Positions 9,377 through 18,764 of a stretch of DNA of 64,000 nt are shown here, piece by piece. The position numbers and the translations under genes are program-made. The notes below the pieces were generated by a model that was not told where the DNA came from, searched no databases, and saw only the letters and a list, made by a program, of their open reading frames with translations. Location: NCBI RefSeq assembly GCF_000734895.2, contig NZ_CP011382.1, positions 3,822,700 to 3,886,699 on the forward strand, in the 5' to 3' direction. Each line of letters starts with the position of its first letter. Position 1 is the first letter of the stretch. The DNA comes from Calothrix sp. 336/3. Lineage in GTDB: Bacteria; Cyanobacteriota; Cyanobacteriia; Cyanobacteriales; Nostocaceae.

Positions 9377-10420
9377 TCACTGAAGACAGTGGCTACTTTT
9401 TAAATAGGATAGAGATTTGTCTATGTCTAATCCTAGGTAATTATCCAAAGCCATATACATCCAGTAAAGGGGTAGTTGCGGATCTTGACTAGTTTTCTGG
9501 AACCCTACAGCTGCTGCCAGTTCTTCAGTGTATGGGCTAATAGCCAGGGTATACATATCGCAAAGATTAGGAAAATCCTTTTGCATCTTGATCAAGGTAT
9601 TTTGAGCATCTTCCAACTGTTGACACAAGTTGACATGACTGCGATAGCGAAAATCGATTTGGCAGCTACGCACAAACAGAGAAGTACAATTGATATCTCC
9701 AGCAGTAGCCATCTTGATAGGATCCGTTTCGTTTGTCGTACTCAAGTGCAAGCTTCTGCTGGGTGGGAGGAAAAATTTTTCTTCTGAATCTCTGGCAATG
9801 GGATAAAGAGCATAAAATGCTACTGCTTCCTGGTTATCACTACGTCGTAAGACTCGCATCCCTGTAGGATACTGTGCTGACCAGGTTCTAATGACTCTGG
9901 CAATACGTTGGGGAACTGCAACAATTTTCTTATTCATCCAGTTGTAGTGTTGTGATAAGAAATTTGCTACAGGTATGGCATCCGTACGAGGGTTAAAATC
10001 ATCTGGGAAAAGTTGTAATGCTTCGTTGATTTTCTCTACTTCTTGGAAGCTGGGTAGAGCAGAAAGAATACGTATACAGGTTGTATTGCCGTCGAAATTT
10101 TTATCAATTAATCCTAGGGCAACGAGTTTATCTATCATCATGCCAGCAGCGCGATCGCTACCTTTATCTTGATCACCATAGAAAAGTTCTTGAGCTTCAC
10201 GATGGGTACAGGGAACAAAACCATCGGGTAAAGATAACTCTTCCAGAGGAGACTGTGAAAATTTGCCTAATTCCTGTTGCTGCTTCAGTAACAAGTATGC
10301 CCATAACTTGACGAAATACTCTGCCCGACGATGGGTGACACCGATTCTTCCTTTGATTTGAGAGATATATTTTTTCTGTTGCTCGATTGGAAACCATTTA
10401 TCGATGTTGGTAGTATTCAT
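9377..10420 (-). CDS. Conserved-looking protein of unknown function
   Basis: I do not recognise this 347-residue soluble protein with certainty. The first half has a winged-helix-like look (THRREAQELFYGDQD then RAAGMMIDKLVALGLIDK). The second half, from about residue 180, reads like an acyltransferase-type fold: VIRTWSAQYPTGMRVLRR, VAFYALYPI, CTSLFVRSCQIDFRYRS, then FPNLCDMYTLAISPYTEELAAAVGF. Those last segments recall GNAT-like proteins, but no acetyl-CoA loop can be pointed to with confidence. It starts with ATG at 10420 and is divergent from the LuxR-type regulator, sharing a 285-base spacer, so joint control is plausible. Confidence 0.7.
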   Translation of the reverse strand: MNTTNIDKWFPIEQQKKYISQIKGRIGVTHRRAEYFVKLWAYLLLKQQQELGKFSQSPLEELSLPDGFVPCTHREAQELFYGDQDKGSDRAAGMMIDKLVALGLIDKNFDGNTTCIRILSALPSFQEVEKINEALQLFPDDFNPRTDAIPVANFLSQHYNWMNKKIVAVPQRIARVIRTWSAQYPTGMRVLRRSDNQEAVAFYALYPIARDSEEKFFLPPSRSLHLSTTNETDPIKMATAGDINCTSLFVRSCQIDFRYRSHVNLCQQLEDAQNTLIKMQKDFPNLCDMYTLAISPYTEELAAAVGFQKTSQDPQLPLYWMYMALDNYLGLDIDKSLSYLKSSHCLQ

Positions 10421-10705
10421 AGCAAGACTCCCTGGCAGTTTTTCGAGTGCAGCATGAAATCAGTTTGTGTAAATAACCCCAGGTATTAACCTCTGGTTAC
10501 CCCCTGTTCATATTGACTATCTCTTCAGAAAAACTTCACCTTGCTTCAGACTGATTCCGTGAAATTCCCATGATCTGATAAAACTTCACTGTTATTGAGC
10601 TACTTACAGCGAAGTCATTGCATATGCATGATTGACAACATAAGAATTTGCCTTAACCGCAATATTTAGTCCAGGAATTTGCTTAAGTCAAAGCAGGAGA
10701 TGGGA
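10421..10705. promoter_or_regulatory. Shared divergent spacer
   Basis: This 285-base region separates the unknown gene (left) from the PAS-LuxR regulator (right). It must contain both promoters. No clear operator palindrome is evident by eye. Confidence 0.35.
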
Positions 10706-11326
10706 ATGTTTGATAACATGAAACACTTAATTAGTCGTAATACATCTATCTCAGGAGATATTTATCTCAATCCAAATCTCAAATCACCAGAGCAAGAACA
10801 ACAGTTAAGTTTACAAGTAGATTTGTTGCAGGCGATCGTGGAAAGCTTTGTGGATGGGATAGTGATTTTAAATACACAAGGTAAAATTTTACACGCAAAC
10901 GAGTATGGGCGTGCAATTTGTGATCAAAAAAATCAAAACTATCAACTTCCTCGAGAAATTTGGCAAATTTGCGAATCATTAATTGAGAGTCGAGAAATCT
11001 TTCCAGGAGAAAATATTTTTCTGGAGACAAATGTTGAGATTCAGCCATTACATCCCCTGCGTGTGCGGGTAAGATGGCTAGAGTTTGACGAAAATCAGAA
11101 AAATTTACTAGTCACCCTAGAAGATAGTCAGCAGACAAATCAAAGTATAGCGATCGCCGATGTGCAAAAATATGGTTTAACAGACAGAGAGGCAGAAGTC
11201 TGGTTACTGAGATGTACTAATTGTTCCTATAAGGAAATAGCAAAAAGACTCTATATTACTATTAATACAGTTAAGAAACATCTGAAAAATATTCACGCGA
11301 AACAACAAGAGATGTTATGGTCTTAG
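10706..11326 (+). CDS. PAS-domain LuxR-family transcription regulator
   Basis: The product is a DNA-binding regulator of 206 residues. A PAS-like sensor covers about residues 40-145 (LLQAIVESFVDGIVILNTQG, ILHANEYGRAICDQ). A C-terminal LuxR-type helix-turn-helix covers about 145-200, with GLTDREAEVWLLRCTNCSYK, EIAKRLYITINTVKKHLKNI. No receiver domain is present. The start is the ATG at 10706 because AGGAG (10695-10699) lies six bases ahead; in-frame TTG 10679 and ATG 10700 are less well placed. It may regulate the divergent gene on its left (inference). Confidence 0.85.
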   Translation: MFDNMKHLISRNTSISGDIYLNPNLKSPEQEQQLSLQVDLLQAIVESFVDGIVILNTQGKILHANEYGRAICDQKNQNYQLPREIWQICESLIESREIFPGENIFLETNVEIQPLHPLRVRVRWLEFDENQKNLLVTLEDSQQTNQSIAIADVQKYGLTDREAEVWLLRCTNCSYKEIAKRLYITINTVKKHLKNIHAKQQEMLWS

Positions 11327-11444
11327 GGCTAAAGTAATTAATCAGAGAGCTTAGACTATAATAGATATATTCAGATGTCCACCTGCAAAAGATATTATAT
11401 CCCCGACTGAGTTTATTCGTTGGGGATAATTTGTCATTACTGTG

Positions 11445-12407
11445 ATGAAAATTACCTATAGTCCCGCCTATACAATTGTTCCTACCTACGAATGCTTTAA
11501 TAATTGTACATATTGTAATTTTCGCATAGACCCCGGAAAAGATAATTGGCTAACTCTGGAAAATGCCAAGAAAATTTTTCAAAATTTGCAAAACCATCAT
11601 GTCTGTGAAATTTTAATTTTGAGTGGTGAAGTTCATCCCCAGATACCACTCAGGGAAAAATGGTTCCAGCATATTTATCAGTTATGTGAGTTAGCGTTAT
11701 CTTTTAATTTTCTGCCCCATACAAATGCCGGAATTCTGAGCTTGAGCGAAATGCAAAAGTTAAAATCTGTCAATGTTTCCATGGGATTAATGTTAGAGCA
11801 GTTAAACCCAAAACTCATGCAAACAGTACATAAGCAATCACCAAGCAAGATTCCAGAAGTGCGTTTACAGCAGCTAAAATGGGCAGGAGAGTTAAAAATA
11901 CCCTTTACCACAGGATTATTACTTGGTATTGGTGAAACAGCAAAAGATAGGATAGACACCTTAGAGGCGATCGCCACCTTACATCACAAATATGGGCATA
12001 TTCAAGAAGTAATATTACAACCCCATAGTTTAGGTAGTCGTGAAACTTTCACAGAGGCAAACTTTTCTCCTCATCAACTACCAGAATTAATTTATCAAGC
12101 ACGAAAAATTCTCCCGGCAGAAATTACAATCCAAATTCCTCCTAACTTAATTCCAGATAAACAATATCTATTAGCTTGTTTACAAGCTGGAGCTAGAGAT
12201 TTAGGAGGAATAGTTCCTAAAGATGAAGTAAATCCTGATTACACACACTTAGATAAACAGGAGCTAGAAAAAATATTGCGATCTGGAGGATGGGAATTAA
12301 AATCCCGTTTACCCATATACCCTCAGTTCGATAATTGGCTAAACGTAAAATTACAGCCGAAAGTCAAATTATGGCGACAAAAACTAGATAAATCAGCCAT
12401 ATACTAA
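11445..12407 (+). CDS. cofG: FO synthase subunit 1 (radical SAM)
   Basis: The product is the 7,8-didemethyl-8-hydroxy-5-deazariboflavin synthase subunit CofG. With CofH it makes the deazaflavin chromophore FO, an antenna cofactor of cyanobacterial photolyases. The 320-residue protein has the radical-SAM cluster motif C17-x3-C21-x2-C24 (YECFNNCTYC), LLLGIGET and the family block VILQPHSLGS. A GTG at 11442 directly precedes the ATG. The stop codon overlaps the convergent permease gene by four bases. No cofH is in the window, as is common where the subunits are split. Confidence 0.92.
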   Translation: MKITYSPAYTIVPTYECFNNCTYCNFRIDPGKDNWLTLENAKKIFQNLQNHHVCEILILSGEVHPQIPLREKWFQHIYQLCELALSFNFLPHTNAGILSLSEMQKLKSVNVSMGLMLEQLNPKLMQTVHKQSPSKIPEVRLQQLKWAGELKIPFTTGLLLGIGETAKDRIDTLEAIATLHHKYGHIQEVILQPHSLGSRETFTEANFSPHQLPELIYQARKILPAEITIQIPPNLIPDKQYLLACLQAGARDLGGIVPKDEVNPDYTHLDKQELEKILRSGGWELKSRLPIYPQFDNWLNVKLQPKVKLWRQKLDKSAIY

Positions 12408-13432
12408 TAACGAATTCGCGGATCTACATAGGCATTGAGAATATCAATCATAATACTTGCCATCACGACAATTCCTGCAAAAAATATTAATATACCTTGG
12501 ACTGTAGGAAAATCACGGGAAGATATTGCCTCATAAAGACGATTAGCTAAACCGGGCCAAGAAAATGTGACTTCTGTTAATATTGCCCCTCCCAGTAAGG
12601 AAGCAAAAGTTAATCCTAGGACTGTAATTACAGGAATTAATGCATTTTTTAAGGCATGGGAAACTAAAATTTTTCTCTCAGGAATACCCCTTGCTCTTGC
12701 TGCTTCTACATAATCAGACTGCAAAGTTTGCTTGAGATTTACCCGGACAATTCTCTCAAAAATACCACTTAACAAAAAGCCTAAAGTCAGACTAGGAAGA
12801 GCTAGGTGATGTAAGGCAATGAAAAATTGTTCAAAGTTGCCGGAAAAAAGACTATCTAAAGTATATAAACCTGTAATTCTTTGCGGAGCAGGAATACTCG
12901 GAGGAAATCTATTAGATGTGGGAAACCAACCTAACTGTACAGAGAAAATTAATTGTAATAACATTCCTGCCCAAAACATTGGCAACGAATAGGTAACAAT
13001 CCCAAAAAAACGCCCACTAATATCTAAAACACTACCAGGACGAGAAGCAGAAATTACTCCGACTGTGATACCAACTAACAGAGCAACTAAGATGCTACAT
13101 ACTGCTAGTTCAACTGTTGCGGGGAAGTAATCATTAATAATTTTCCAGACCTTTTGCCCTCTATCAGTGATGGATTCACCTAAATCTAAACGAAAGAATA
13201 CTTGTACTAAATAATTCCAGTATTGGGTGATTATTGGGTCTTTTAAACCTAATTTCAAGCGTAATGCTTCTTTCACACTTTCCGGTGCGCGTCCACCTAA
13301 AATGGCATCTACTGGATCGCCTGGGGTGGCACGTAAAAGTAAAAATACGGCTGTGGTGACAGTCCACAACATTAAAGGCGCAAGTAATAAACGGCTGATA
13401 ATGTAATACTGTAGGGCTTTAGAACGGGACAT
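12404..13432 (-). CDS. ABC transporter permease, DppB/OppB type
   Basis: The product is an inner-membrane permease of 342 residues for a peptide/nickel-class (family 5) importer. It has the N-terminal signature RATPGDPVDAILGG after the first helix, about six membrane segments, and the cytoplasmic EAA-type loop EAARARGIPERKILVSHALK that contacts the ATPase. It lies 111 bases downstream of the matching binding-protein gene. The second permease (DppC) and ATPases are not in the window and may be encoded elsewhere. Confidence 0.92.
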   Translation of the reverse strand: MSRSKALQYYIISRLLLAPLMLWTVTTAVFLLLRATPGDPVDAILGGRAPESVKEALRLKLGLKDPIITQYWNYLVQVFFRLDLGESITDRGQKVWKIINDYFPATVELAVCSILVALLVGITVGVISASRPGSVLDISGRFFGIVTYSLPMFWAGMLLQLIFSVQLGWFPTSNRFPPSIPAPQRITGLYTLDSLFSGNFEQFFIALHHLALPSLTLGFLLSGIFERIVRVNLKQTLQSDYVEAARARGIPERKILVSHALKNALIPVITVLGLTFASLLGGAILTEVTFSWPGLANRLYEAISSRDFPTVQGILIFFAGIVVMASIMIDILNAYVDPRIRY

Positions 13433-13479
13433 AGGTTTTTACTTGAATAATGCAAATTATATTTTCACCTGAGGAATGG

Positions 13480-13500
13480 ACGGGCAAAGGTGCCCGTTTT
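13480..13500. terminator. Hairpin between binding-protein and permease genes
   Basis: A perfect 7-bp stem (ACGGGCA at 13480-13486 with TGCCCGT at 13491-13497) has a 4-base loop. The T-run is on the plus side, so for the minus-strand transcript it is more likely an mRNA-stabilising or partial-attenuation hairpin. That would allow more binding protein than permease. Confidence 0.5.
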
Positions 13501-13543
13501 ACAAAGGAAAAATCAGAATGTACTCTCTTGATTTAGAGGCGAT

Positions 13544-15199
13544 TTACTTTGTGATGCCTTTGTAAATTAAATTTTGTGTGGGGTCAAGTTTGACTCCATT
13601 TACACCATTTTGGGCAAAGGCAAAATCCTTATTTTGCCAAAGGGGAACATAGGGAACATCAGTCACTACTTGCTCTTGAATTTGGGCAAAAATCTTTTGT
13701 CTTGTGGTGGCATCCTGTGCTTTTCTTTGACTATCAATTAATTGGTTCATTTTGGGGTTATAGTAGAATGCTCCTTGGGTTTGGCTGCCTCCAGTTTCGC
13801 ATCCTTTAGCTTCCGAACCTTTTTTACAATCCAAGAATGGCTGGATATAATTATCTGCATCTAAAAAGTCTGGATACCAATCAAGTAAAGCAATGGGATA
13901 GGAACCCTTAGAAATTTCTTTAAAGAAAGTTGCACCTTCAACTGTATTGACTTCGAGTTGCAAAATTCCACCCATTTTTTGGTCAGCATAGGCTTTAAGG
14001 GTTTGGGCTGCTAAACTACGAGTCGGGGAACTAGAAGGATACCACACTGGAATTTTGACCGGATTTTGTGGAGAGAATCCTGCTTTTGTTAATAGTTCTT
14101 TAGCTTTCTCAACATTCCCATCACCATACTTCTCTTTAAATAGGGGTTGAGAAACATTAAATGTGTTAGGAATCATACTGTACAGTGGTTCCGCTTGACC
14201 ATATAAAACCCTTTCATTGAGTAAAGGACGGTCAATTAATGTGGCGATCGCCTGACGAACTTCTAGCTTATCTAGAGGTTGCTGATTACGATTTAAAACC
14301 ATGTAAGTAACCACACTACCCTGAGCAGTTATAGATTGCCAATCTCCTTTTTTGGCACTTTCATCTAAACTACGAATTTGGTCTGGTTGAAATGATAGGT
14401 AGGCAACATCTACCGCTTTGGTTCGGAAAGTATTAAATAAATTTGCAGGGCTACTAAGAATTTGTAAATTAATCCCTTTATTAGCTGGTTTTTCTCCCCA
14501 ATATTTATCAAAAATATCAAATCGAATGGAGTCTGTACCAAATTGCGTGAGTTTATAGGGTCCGGTACCAATGAAAATTTCTGGTTTAAATTTTCCTGCT
14601 CCTAATTCATACGCTTTCGGAGAAACAGGACAAACTCCAGAGAAGGAAAGCAGGGAAGGAAAAGCAGCAAAAGGAGTTTTGAGTTTGATAGTTAATTCGT
14701 ATTCTCCTGTAGCTTTTACGGAGTCAACTGTATCTGCTAATAAGAACGAAGGTTTACCACCATTCTTAATGAAACGTTCAATAGTGAAAGCCATCGCTTT
14801 GGCATTGAAGGGTTCCCCATCATGAAATACTACACCCTGGCGCAGAGGAATAGTATAAGTTAGACCGTCTGTACTCACCTTGGGTAATGCTGTTGCAAGT
14901 TGGGGTTTAATTTCCGTACTACCGGGTTCGTAACTGTAAAGGCGATCGCTCATGTTATATATCAAACCTAAAGATGCTAGCTCGTAAGCATCGGCAGGAT
15001 CTAGGGTGCGAGGTTTTTGAGTAGTACCAATGGTAATTCTGCCATCACCTGCTGTAGCTGTCGTGACTGGTGACGGGGTAGTAGTTGTTGTTGATTGCTG
15101 TGTACTACAGCTGACCGCTAGGAACAAACAGAGGCAAAATAGAGACAAAAACTTTGTCACGCTTTGCCACTGCTTCCAAGAACGCAAAAATCTGTTCAT
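13544..15199 (-). CDS. Family 5 ABC substrate-binding lipoprotein
   Basis: The product is an extracytoplasmic solute-binding lipoprotein of a peptide/nickel-type importer, 551 residues. The signal peptide (MNRFLRSWKQWQ then a hydrophobic core) ends in the lipobox LAVSC, giving an acylated Cys near residue 31. A Thr/Pro-rich linker precedes the SBP_bac_5 domain with TIGTTQKPRTLDPADAYE, YTIPLRQGVVFHDGEPFNA, FIGTGPYKL and VRQAIATLIDRPLL. The start at 15199 gives a clean signal peptide; a longer frame begins at 15280. The ligand cannot be inferred from sequence. It is cotranscribed with the permease downstream. Confidence 0.92.
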   Translation of the reverse strand: MNRFLRSWKQWQSVTKFLSLFCLCLFLAVSCSTQQSTTTTTPSPVTTATAGDGRITIGTTQKPRTLDPADAYELASLGLIYNMSDRLYSYEPGSTEIKPQLATALPKVSTDGLTYTIPLRQGVVFHDGEPFNAKAMAFTIERFIKNGGKPSFLLADTVDSVKATGEYELTIKLKTPFAAFPSLLSFSGVCPVSPKAYELGAGKFKPEIFIGTGPYKLTQFGTDSIRFDIFDKYWGEKPANKGINLQILSSPANLFNTFRTKAVDVAYLSFQPDQIRSLDESAKKGDWQSITAQGSVVTYMVLNRNQQPLDKLEVRQAIATLIDRPLLNERVLYGQAEPLYSMIPNTFNVSQPLFKEKYGDGNVEKAKELLTKAGFSPQNPVKIPVWYPSSSPTRSLAAQTLKAYADQKMGGILQLEVNTVEGATFFKEISKGSYPIALLDWYPDFLDADNYIQPFLDCKKGSEAKGCETGGSQTQGAFYYNPKMNQLIDSQRKAQDATTRQKIFAQIQEQVVTDVPYVPLWQNKDFAFAQNGVNGVKLDPTQNLIYKGITK

Positions 15200-15806
15200 A
15201 GTCTCAATATTTTTGACGATAACGGTCAAGCATTCTACTACATATATCTGTTTTCGCCTAATTTTCGATATTTTTGTCAATATAAGCTTTTTTTATGGTC
15301 ATATGATGCGGATTCTCTACCATTCCTAGAGGAAAGTAAAAGTTCTCAGGTTAGAATTGAATCCCTTGATAAAAAGATTTTTTTGATGTCTACCATGTGT
15401 CCAGGGAATGGAATCTAGATTTAAAATCACACAAATTACACTTGCGAAAATTGAATTTTCTATAAGACAAGTCAATGAATCACCTATTTGGCAAGATGAG
15501 AATTTCAATCTGGAAATGTTTACCTTAAGCAATATATTCCTGACTTATATGAGAAAAGGCAATCTAAGTTAATAGAGTCAATATATTTATTATCAAGTTG
15601 CTCTGGGACAGTAATCGTTTTGGAAAAACTGATATAGGATACATATTGTAATAATTTATGTTGATAGAATATGTGTAAATATTTGAGAAAAATGGATATT
15701 TTTTGATAGTGATGATGCATTAACTAATAAATTGTCATTTTCGTTAATTTATTCAATATCCACATCTTGTCTTTATTCCATTCGCTAATTCATTAGAGGT
15801 AAACCT
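15200..15806. other. Long AT-rich spacer
   Basis: This region separates the ABC binding-protein gene (reading left) from a small plus-strand gene. It contains only short frames; the most protein-like is listed at 15408-15572. No RNA gene or repeat is recognised. Confidence 0.4.
15408..15572 (+). CDS. Possible 54-residue small ORF
   Basis: A frame from ATG 15408, preceded by CCAGGGA, encodes 54 residues beginning MESRFKITQITLAKIEFSIR and ending YMRKGNLS. Composition is protein-like but I recognise no family. In AT-rich DNA a frame this long can occur by chance. Confidence 0.2.
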   Translation: MESRFKITQITLAKIEFSIRQVNESPIWQDENFNLEMFTLSNIFLTYMRKGNLS

Positions 15807-16136
15807 ATGAAAAAATATTTTTTCCTATCAGAAGGATGGAGCGTTGGTAGAATCTGGTCAATTGATGGACTATGGCAAGTAACTGCTTGGCGGCGGCAAC
15901 CGGAAATTGAAAAAATGAATATTTGCTTAATCGAGAAAGGTGAAGTGATGTGGCTTTATCGTGTAGAGGAAGGTATTATCATGCTGGAAGTAAAACCCAC
16001 AGCTACTGAAGCCTTGAATAAAACTATTGGACAAGTGATACTCAGACGTTTATTAACCGCAGAACAGGTTATTGAACATTTAGGTAGTGCGGTAACTAAA
16101 TGTCAGTTACAAAACATTGAAGCCGTTGTTCAATAA
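15807..16136 (+). CDS. Small conserved-looking hypothetical protein
   Basis: This 109-residue soluble protein starts MKKYFFLSEGWSVGRIW after TTAGAGGTAAACCT, a fair ribosome site (GAGGT). It is unusually Trp-rich at the N-terminus (SIDGLWQVTAWRR). The C-terminal half, VKPTATEALNKTIGQVILRR, looks helical. I do not recognise a family. It stands alone between two long spacers. Confidence 0.6.
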   Translation: MKKYFFLSEGWSVGRIWSIDGLWQVTAWRRQPEIEKMNICLIEKGEVMWLYRVEEGIIMLEVKPTATEALNKTIGQVILRRLLTAEQVIEHLGSAVTKCQLQNIEAVVQ

Positions 16137-16833
16137 ATTATTCAATTTATTAATAATTAAATACACCCTATTAATTGCTACATCATAAAATAGACAGATA
16201 GGGACATAGTAATGTTTAAAACTTATATCAAGGTTTGAACGAGATATTTTTATTTTGATGTGACGAAAATTTATCTCAAATGGTCAGTCAGAGGATATCT
16301 TATGACATTGACAAAATTATTCTATGTATAAAACTATGTAGCTTATTTAACATCTAGTTTCTCTGTGTTTTAAAAATCAATTTATATTTTCGTTGCGACA
16401 CAAGATTGTGTGTGTAGTCGATACTCAGTATCCGGGCTGCTGATACGCTTGCAAACAGCGCCATGATATAGTTACACTTTTTTAAACATTCTCATTTTTG
16501 CTTGGTGAATGGCAAACCTGTCTGACTGCTCTGAAATCAGGCGAGTCTGAATATATTTCAGGGCAGTAAAACGCAAGTGTTCTCTCAGAAAAGTCCTCAA
16601 AGGAAATCTGAGCGATCGCCATCAATTGCTACTAGTGAGCTTGACATGGCTAGACAAGGTTTAAGCATTCTCAGCATCCGCGCTGTCTCCACTTGTGGAA
16701 ACAATAGCGTTGGAATACATAGGCTCTAGCAATAAGAAAAACACTGAGAGAAGACTGGCAAGCAAATTTTGCGACCCGGTATTCTGTAAGAAAATTGCTT
16801 TGTAAACAAAATCATCGAGGAGGAGCGTAGTCG
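16137..16833. promoter_or_regulatory. psbB upstream region with structured leader
   Basis: This 697-base region upstream of psbB contains three consecutive inverted repeats. A 12-bp stem lies at 16526-16537/16555-16566 (one G-U pair). CTCAGA/TCTGAG at 16584-16589/16607-16612 has an inner TCCT/AGGA. TCCAC/GTGGA lies at 16688-16699 inside CGCT/AGCG flanks. None is followed by a T-run, so they look like leader structures rather than terminators. A very strong ribosome site, GAGGAGGAG at 16817-16825, precedes the psbB ATG by eight bases. Confidence 0.5.
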
Positions 16834-18363
16834 ATGGGACTACCTTGGTATCGAGTACATACAGTGGTTCTGAACGACCCAGGACGCTTGATTTCTGTAC
16901 ACTTGATGCACACAGCTTTGGTATCCGGTTGGGCTGGTTCTATGGCTTTGTACGAACTAGCGATCTACGATCCTAGTGACCCCGTACTCAACCCCATGTG
17001 GCGTCAAGGGATGTTCGTACTGCCCTTTATGGCACGTTTAGGCGTAATCGGTTCTTGGGGTGGTTGGAACGTTGCTGGAGACCCCAGCTATGACCCAGGT
17101 TTCTGGTCATTTGAAGGCGTTGCTGCTGCTCAGATTGTACTTTCCGGTTTATTGTTCCTAGCAGCCGTATGGCATTGGGTTTACTGGGATTTGGAACTAT
17201 TCCAAGACCCTCGTACAGGTGAACCCGCCCTTGACTTACCAAAAATGTTTGGTATTCACCTGTTCTTATCAGGTTTACTTTGCTTTGGTTTTGGTGCTTT
17301 CCACCTAACTGGCTTGTTTGGACCTGGTATGTGGGTTTCTGATGCCTATGGTCTGACTGGTCACATTCAGGCAGTAGCCCCAGAATGGGGTCCAGATGGC
17401 TTTAACCCCTTCAACCCAGGGGGAATTGTTGCTCACCACATTGCGGCTGGTGTCGTCGGCATTATTGCTGGTTTATTCCATCTTTCCGTCAGACCTCCCG
17501 AAAGGCTCTACAAAGCTCTGCGGATGGGTAATATTGAAACGGTACTTTCCAGTAGTATTGCTGCCGTATTCTTTGCTGCCTTTGTTGTTGCTGGAACCAT
17601 GTGGTACGGTAACGCCACCACTCCCATTGAATTGTTCGGCCCAACCCGTTATCAGTGGGATCAGGGCTACTTTAAGCAAGAGATTGAGCGCCGAGTCCAA
17701 GCTAGTGTTGCTGATGGTGCTAGCTTATCTGAGGCTTGGTCACAAATTCCAGAAAAACTCGCTTTCTATGACTACGTAGGTAATAGCCCCGCAAAAGGTG
17801 GTTTATTCCGCGTTGGTCCTATGGTTAAGGGTGATGGAATTGCTCAATCTTGGCAAGGTCATGCAGTCTTCAAAGATGCTGATGGTCGCGAGTTAAGTGT
17901 ACGCCGTCTGCCTAACTTCTTTGAAACCTTCCCCGTAATTCTTGCTGATGAAGATGGAATTGTCCGCGCTGACATTCCTTTCCGTCGTGCAGAATCGAAA
18001 AATAGTTTTGAACAAAGTGGTGTCACCGTTAGCTTCTATGGTGGCGATCTCAATGGCAAGACCTTTAAAGATCCTGCGGATGTGAAGAAATATGCCCGTA
18101 AAGCCCAAGGTGGTGAAATCTTTGAATTTGACCGTGAAACCTTGAACTCTGACGGTGTATTCCGTACTAGTCCCAGAGGTTGGTTTACTTTCGGACATGC
18201 TTGTTTTGCTTTATTGTTCTTCTTTGGTCATATCTGGCATGGTTCTCGGACAATTTACCGAGATGTATTTGCTGGTGTCGAAGCTGACATGGAAGAACAA
18301 GTTGAATGGGGTAGATTCCAGAAAGTGGGTGACAAAACTACCCGCCGTAAGGAAGCTATCTAA
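16834..18363 (+). CDS. psbB: Photosystem II CP47 chlorophyll apoprotein
   Basis: The product is the CP47 inner antenna of photosystem II, binding chlorophyll a and passing energy to the D1/D2 centre. The 509-residue protein starts [18 protein letters not shown], shows six membrane helices with paired His ligands (for example [20 protein letters not shown]...WHWVYW, IHLFLSG, AHHIAAG), a large lumenal loop (about 260-445), and the C-terminal helix [20 protein letters not shown]. Length is standard. psbT lies 145 bases downstream on the same strand. Confidence 0.98.
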   Translation: MGLPWYRVHTVVLNDPGRLISVHLMHTALVSGWAGSMALYELAIYDPSDPVLNPMWRQGMFVLPFMARLGVIGSWGGWNVAGDPSYDPGFWSFEGVAAAQIVLSGLLFLAAVWHWVYWDLELFQDPRTGEPALDLPKMFGIHLFLSGLLCFGFGAFHLTGLFGPGMWVSDAYGLTGHIQAVAPEWGPDGFNPFNPGGIVAHHIAAGVVGIIAGLFHLSVRPPERLYKALRMGNIETVLSSSIAAVFFAAFVVAGTMWYGNATTPIELFGPTRYQWDQGYFKQEIERRVQASVADGASLSEAWSQIPEKLAFYDYVGNSPAKGGLFRVGPMVKGDGIAQSWQGHAVFKDADGRELSVRRLPNFFETFPVILADEDGIVRADIPFRRAESKNSFEQSGVTVSFYGGDLNGKTFKDPADVKKYARKAQGGEIFEFDRETLNSDGVFRTSPRGWFTFGHACFALLFFFGHIWHGSRTIYRDVFAGVEADMEEQVEWGRFQKVGDKTTRRKEAI

Positions 18364-18458
18364 TAACTATTTGAGTAAAGCTTACTGAAAGATTAAGGCG
18401 TAAAGGTAGCAGTATAAAGTCAAGTAAATATAAAACTTATACTTTGTCCTGTTTACTT

Positions 18459-18508
18459 TACCCTTGGTCTTTCCTCCTTTCTCTTCTTTCTTTACCAAGG
18501 GTAGTGAT
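18459..18508 (+). promoter_or_regulatory. Hairpin covering the psbT ribosome site
   Basis: A perfect 10-bp inverted repeat (TACCCTTGGT at 18459-18468 with ACCAAGGGTA at 18494-18503) encloses a 25-base pyrimidine-only loop. Its right arm includes AAGGG, the likely psbT Shine-Dalgarno, 7 bases ahead of the psbT ATG. The loop contains CCTCCTTT, the sequence of the 16S rRNA 3' end. Folding would hide the psbT start region (inference). Confidence 0.55.
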
Positions 18509-18610
18509 ATGGAAAGTGTTGCATACATTTTAGTTTTGACTTTGGGAATTGGGGTTTTATTCTTTGCGATCGCCTTCCGTGAACCCCCCCGCATCGACAG
18601 AAAAGACTAG
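18509..18610 (+). CDS. psbT: Photosystem II reaction centre protein PsbT
   Basis: This 33-residue single-helix protein lies at the PSII dimer interface near D1. It starts MESVAYILVLTLGIGVLFFA and ends AFREPPRIDRKD, matching the PsbT pattern. It follows psbB, the usual cyanobacterial and chloroplast order. Its HIP1 octamer GCGATCGC encodes part of the helix. Confidence 0.95.
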   Translation: MESVAYILVLTLGIGVLFFAIAFREPPRIDRKD

Positions 18611-18615
18611 CATTT

Positions 18616-18713
18616 CGACTAGTACAATAGTATTACTAGTCGGTACTTTTCGGTCAATAATCGACAAAAATATTTTTAGCCGTTGTTATGTAAATAGCAA
18701 CGGTTAATTTTTT
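18616..18713 (+). terminator. Double hairpin terminator after psbBT
   Basis: A perfect 9-bp inverted repeat (CGACTAGTA 18616-18624 with TACTAGTCG 18634-18642) is followed by a second hairpin. In the second, CCGTTG at 18680-18685 pairs with CAACGG at 18698-18703, and TTAATTTTTT follows. The second has the classic terminator form. Both lie between psbT and the convergent cobW-type gene. Confidence 0.7.
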
Positions 18714-18764
18714 CAAAAAACAATTTGAAAATAGTAGAGATACCCTGACAGAACGTTTTTACTA

